Origin: Planctomycetota bacterium
GTDB taxonomy: Bacteria; Planctomycetota; Phycisphaerae; Phycisphaerales; SM1A02
DNA: 8,589 bases
Assembly: GCA_027295435.1 (NCBI GenBank)
Contig: JAPUKX010000035.1
Coordinates: 1 to 8,589, forward strand
Reading direction: 5' to 3'
The position numbers were made by a program, and so were the translations under genes. Below, piece after piece: positions 6,381 through 8,589 of this stretch (within the stretch, counting starts at the first letter, position 1; each line of letters opens with the position of its first letter). The notes under the pieces were generated by a model, which had not been told where the DNA came from, did no database searches, and worked only from the letters and a program-made list of their open reading frames with translations.

Positions 6381-7013
6381 CTAGACGGTGTGATGCTGGG
6401 CGGATTGCGCCGAGCTGGGCACGGCCGGCCCGGCGGCGGTCGCGGGTTCATAGATCAGCACCCACATGTCCTTTCTGTACTGATGATCCTCCGGCCCAAC
6501 GAAGCCCGGAATTGAAAGATCAACGGCGTTGGGGCCAAGCGGGCTTCGAAGAACCGCGAAACCGCGATCACCCATGATCGTCCGGCACCGAGCGATCTGC
6601 TGGAGGATCCGGGGCCGCGACTGCTGATCCTCCATCATCTTGTACGGAGGATCGATGAAGATTAGATCCGTTGGCTGTGGTGCCCGTAGCAAGCACGTTT
6701 GAGCCAGCGCATCACCGAGCATCGCCTTTGCCCGCTCGCCGCAGCCCAGCCGTTGGATATTTCTCTGCAGGACACGGTAGGTCTTGGGATTGTTCTCCAC
6801 CATCAACACCGCCGCGGCGCCGCGGCTGACCGCCTCCAGCCCAGCCGTTCCGATGCCTGCGAACAAGTCCAGCACCCGCGCGCCATCAAACCACTCGTGC
6901 AGCATGCCGAAGATCGATTCCTTGACCCGACCCAGCAATGGCCGGGTCGTCTCGTCATCGGGAACGGTGACCAACACTCGCGAGCGGAACTCGCCGGCAA
7001 TGATCTTCACCAT
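6381..7013 (-). CDS. rsmD: 16S rRNA (guanine966-N2)-methyltransferase RsmD
   Basis: Methylates N2 of G966 in 16S rRNA during small-subunit assembly, using S-adenosylmethionine. With the start chosen here the product has 210 residues. It begins MVKIIAGEFRSR, the usual start of RsmD (I-x-G-x-x-R-G/S-R). RPLLGRVKESIFGML (24-38) is the family signature. VLDLFAGIGTAGLEA (47-61) is the SAM-binding loop, and FIDPPYK (119-125) is the catalytic DPPY motif of N2-guanine methyltransferases. The last 20 or so residues form an Ala/Ser/Pro-rich tail beyond the usual end. The open frame extends 17 codons upstream to 7064, but ATG 7013 has GGAGG 11 bases upstream and matches the family start. It is the first gene of the rsmD-cca pair and diverges from the 7200-8078 gene. 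Confidence 0.95.
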   Translation of the reverse strand: MVKIIAGEFRSRVLVTVPDDETTRPLLGRVKESIFGMLHEWFDGARVLDLFAGIGTAGLEAVSRGAAAVLMVENNPKTYRVLQRNIQRLGCGERAKAMLGDALAQTCLLRAPQPTDLIFIDPPYKMMEDQQSRPRILQQIARCRTIMGDRGFAVLRSPLGPNAVDLSIPGFVGPEDHQYRKDMWVLIYEPATAAGPAVPSSAQSAQHHTV

Positions 7014-7167
7014 TGGTCCGCGGGCCTCCAGGGAAACGGCCACGGCCCCAACCGCAGCTGCCAATCCCCCATTGCTACCTCAAATGGTACACCGTGAACA
7101 GGACCCGGCGACCGCCCACCTCGAACTGACGTCCTTCCCACCATCATGCACTGCGCGGCGCCACCGA

Positions 7168-7173
7168 TATACT
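7168..7173 (+). promoter_or_regulatory. possible -10 box for the 7200-8078 gene
   Basis: TATACT (5 of 6 matches to TATAAT) within GATATACTT would start transcription near 7180. That leaves a short leader containing the GGAG ribosome binding site at 7188-7191. No good -35 is seen at 16-18 bases upstream. The divergent spacer 7014-7199 shows no other clear feature. Confidence 0.3.
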
Positions 7174-7199
7174 TGCCCGCTCGGTGCGGAGTGATTCCG

Positions 7200-8078
7200 A
7201 TGATGGACACGACCGGCGAGAATGACCCGGCGTTCTTTACCGTCATCGCCTGGCCGCAGGGCTTGAGCCGAGACGCGCTGGCTGACCTACTGGCTCCGAC
7301 GCTGGGGATGGACCGGCCGACTGTGTACCTGCGGATCGGGCGTGACCCGCCCGCCATCCTCGGACGGGTCGATGGCGCCAAGGCGCAGACGGGCATCGAT
7401 ACGCTGCGGCAACGTGGAGGCGACGCCTTCGCGCCCACCCTCGCTGATATTGAGGCCCTTGGGCCAACGCTCAAGATCAAACAGATGCAGGCTGCTGAAG
7501 GACGGTTTGACATCGTGCAATGGCGCGGACCGTCCGGCCATATCCCGTTTTCCCAGATCCAGATCCTTGTGCGAGTCCAGTTGAGCGAAACGAAACGAGA
7601 ACCACAAGCCCCCTTTGACGTTCGTATCGTCAGCCGCTTCCTTGGGAACCGGGCGTTGGCCGTCGGCTATGGTTACGGCGGCGCGTACGGTCTGGCGTTG
7701 GCTTTTCAATGGGAACATGCGACGGGGTCTGAGGGCCGAGCGCTCGCCACAATACAGACGTCGCACAAGCTGGACCTTCACACCACCGATGGCAAGGTCT
7801 ACCAGATCGATGGCGACAAGTTCGGCTTCCAGATTCTTGGAGACACCCGCGGCTACAGCGACAACACCAACGTCGATCGGATGTGTGAGCTGATCGCACA
7901 CGTTGTGCCGGATGTCATCATTGATCCCTACTTCGGGCTGTGGAAGCCTCCCCCGGGCCATCTCAAGCTGCGGCTGCCCCGGATGCGTGTCAACCACGAC
8001 GATCCGGCCTTTGCGTTTTATTCCCGATGGGCGGCCCTGTTGTACCGCCATATCCTGGGCGATGCGGCTGGGTTGTGA
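7200..8078 (+). CDS. conserved-looking protein of unknown function
   Basis: I do not recognise this family. The 292-residue product has no signal peptide or membrane segment and looks cytoplasmic. The first 90 residues alternate predicted beta strands and helices (FFTVIAWPQG, TVYLRIGR, then a helix ending LRQRGGDAF), like a small ferredoxin-type alpha/beta domain. The remainder looks beta-rich and could be PH-like. It contains FDIVQWRGPSGHIPFSQIQIL, then a Gly-rich YGYGGAYG turn, then LDLHTTDGKVYQIDGDKFGFQILG, in which a substrate-like strand pair is followed by a helix (VDRMCELIAHVV). A basic and aromatic C-terminus closes it. ATG 7200 is preceded by GGAG with 8-base spacing, which favours it over ATG 7146 in the same frame; ATG 7203 is a close alternative. 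The gene diverges from rsmD and ends 46 bases before trpB on the same strand, so the two may be cotranscribed. That adjacency does not by itself suggest a role in tryptophan synthesis. Confidence 0.75.
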   Translation: MMDTTGENDPAFFTVIAWPQGLSRDALADLLAPTLGMDRPTVYLRIGRDPPAILGRVDGAKAQTGIDTLRQRGGDAFAPTLADIEALGPTLKIKQMQAAEGRFDIVQWRGPSGHIPFSQIQILVRVQLSETKREPQAPFDVRIVSRFLGNRALAVGYGYGGAYGLALAFQWEHATGSEGRALATIQTSHKLDLHTTDGKVYQIDGDKFGFQILGDTRGYSDNTNVDRMCELIAHVVPDVIIDPYFGLWKPPPGHLKLRLPRMRVNHDDPAFAFYSRWAALLYRHILGDAAGL

Positions 8079-8109
8079 TCCCGCGGCGACGCAGATGCCG
8101 GACCCTACT

Positions 8110-8115
8110 TACACT
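8110..8115 (+). promoter_or_regulatory. possible -10 box of trpB (near-leaderless)
   Basis: TACACT ends 9 bases before the trpB ATG, nearly the same arrangement as at waaA. Upstream, the -35 position at 17 bases reads CGACGC, which is poor. The only ribosome-binding-like run before ATG is GGTTGGGG, which is weak. If real, the promoter would give a transcript starting about 3 bases before the start codon. Confidence 0.22.
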
Positions 8116-8124
8116 GGTTGGGGC

Positions 8125-8589
8125 ATGAGCAAGCTCACGACGCTCCCAGATGCTGCCGGGCGGTTCGGGCCCTTCGGCGGTCGATATGTGCCGGAGACGC
8201 TGATCGCGGCCTTGGATCAGCTTGCCGAGGCGTATGCGCAGGCGCGAGATGACCAGCGCTTCCAGGTCGAGCTTGAAGAGCTGCTCAGCCGATACGCCGG
8301 CCGGCCGACGCCGCTGACATTCGCCCAGCGCCTCACCGATTATGCAAGCGGGGCGAAGGTCTACCTGAAGCGAGAAGACCTCGCTCACACCGGAGCGCAC
8401 AAGATCAACAATACGCTCGGCCAGGCGTTGCTGGCGATCCGTATGGGTAAGAAGCGGGTGATCGCGGAGACCGGTGCCGGCCAGCACGGCGTGGCCACCG
8501 CCACCGCAGCCGCCCACTTCGGCCTGCAATGCGAAGTCTACATGGGCGCCGAAGACGTTCGCCGCCAACGCCTCAACGTCTTTCGCATG
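8125..8589 (+). CDS. trpB: tryptophan synthase beta subunit, 5' part (cut by window edge)
   Basis: The beta subunit condenses indole with L-serine to give L-tryptophan, using pyridoxal phosphate, in an alpha2-beta2 complex with TrpA. Only 155 of about 400 residues are present; the frame is open to the last base. The N-terminus has GRFGPFGGRYVPETL, the hallmark of TrpB1. The PLP motif HTGAHKINN places the Schiff-base lysine at Lys93. AETGAGQHG follows with Glu115, the catalytic acid, exactly 22 residues further, as in the Salmonella enzyme (Lys87/Glu109). The tail VYMGAEDVRRQRLNVFRM matches the family at this point. ATG 8125 gives the normal start. No trpA or other trp gene is visible upstream; the neighbour is an unknown gene 46 bases away. 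Confidence 0.96.
   Translation, partial: MSKLTTLPDAAGRFGPFGGRYVPETLIAALDQLAEAYAQARDDQRFQVELEELLSRYAGRPTPLTFAQRLTDYASGAKVYLKREDLAHTGAHKINNTLGQALLAIRMGKKRVIAETGAGQHGVATATAAAHFGLQCEVYMGAEDVRRQRLNVFRM

Noticed and set aside
7146..7199. 18-codon upstream extension of the unknown gene starting at ATG 7146
   Set aside because: The extension crosses the likely -10 box at 7168-7173, and the GGAG ribosome binding site at 7188-7191 fits ATG 7200.

Overview
The window is GC-rich bacterial chromosomal DNA and densely coded on both strands. The gene content suggests a Gram-negative-type envelope bacterium, most likely a planctomycete or relative (Planctomycetota, perhaps Phycisphaerae-like). The reasons are a Kdo transferase with unusual C-terminal motifs, a tiny stand-alone FHA protein, secreted ClpP/SppA-fold proteins with an N-terminal small beta domain, weak Shine-Dalgarno sequences and several proteins without an obvious family. 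This placement is inference; no 16S rRNA or other phylogenetic marker is present. I see no mobile element, tRNA, rRNA or CRISPR array.

Layout, left to right. (1) waaA (minus, 54-1301), the Kdo transferase of lipid A/LPS assembly. (2) A 244-base divergent spacer carrying a possible near-leaderless waaA promoter and a sigma70-like promoter for the next gene. (3) A small FHA-domain gene (plus, 1546-1887). (4) A convergent spacer with a strong intrinsic terminator for the minus strand (1967-1997). (5) A tandem pair of exported ClpP/crotonase-fold paralogues on the minus strand, transcribed 3447-4871 first and then 2054-3355. (6) A 232-base spacer with a hairpin just after cca. (7) An rsmD-cca operon (minus, 7013 to 5104), combining 16S rRNA methylation with tRNA 3'-end synthesis. 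(8) A divergent spacer. (9) An unrecognised 292-residue protein (plus, 7200-8078). (10) The first 155 codons of trpB (plus, from 8125), cut by the window edge.

Most of this is housekeeping: LPS core synthesis, rRNA and tRNA maturation, and tryptophan synthesis. The part that deserves attention is the tandem SppA/NfeD-like pair. By hand alignment, the downstream protein keeps the Ser nucleophile motif and the NGG oxyanion loop but has Glu where the catalytic Lys is expected. The upstream protein has Gly in place of the Ser and lacks the GG loop, but keeps a Lys at the expected place. This is the same division of labour, in the same order, as the two halves of E. coli SppA (Lys from the N-terminal half, Ser from the C-terminal half). 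The pair may therefore form a composite, two-gene signal-peptide-peptidase-like assembly in the cell envelope. That is a hypothesis from sequence alone.
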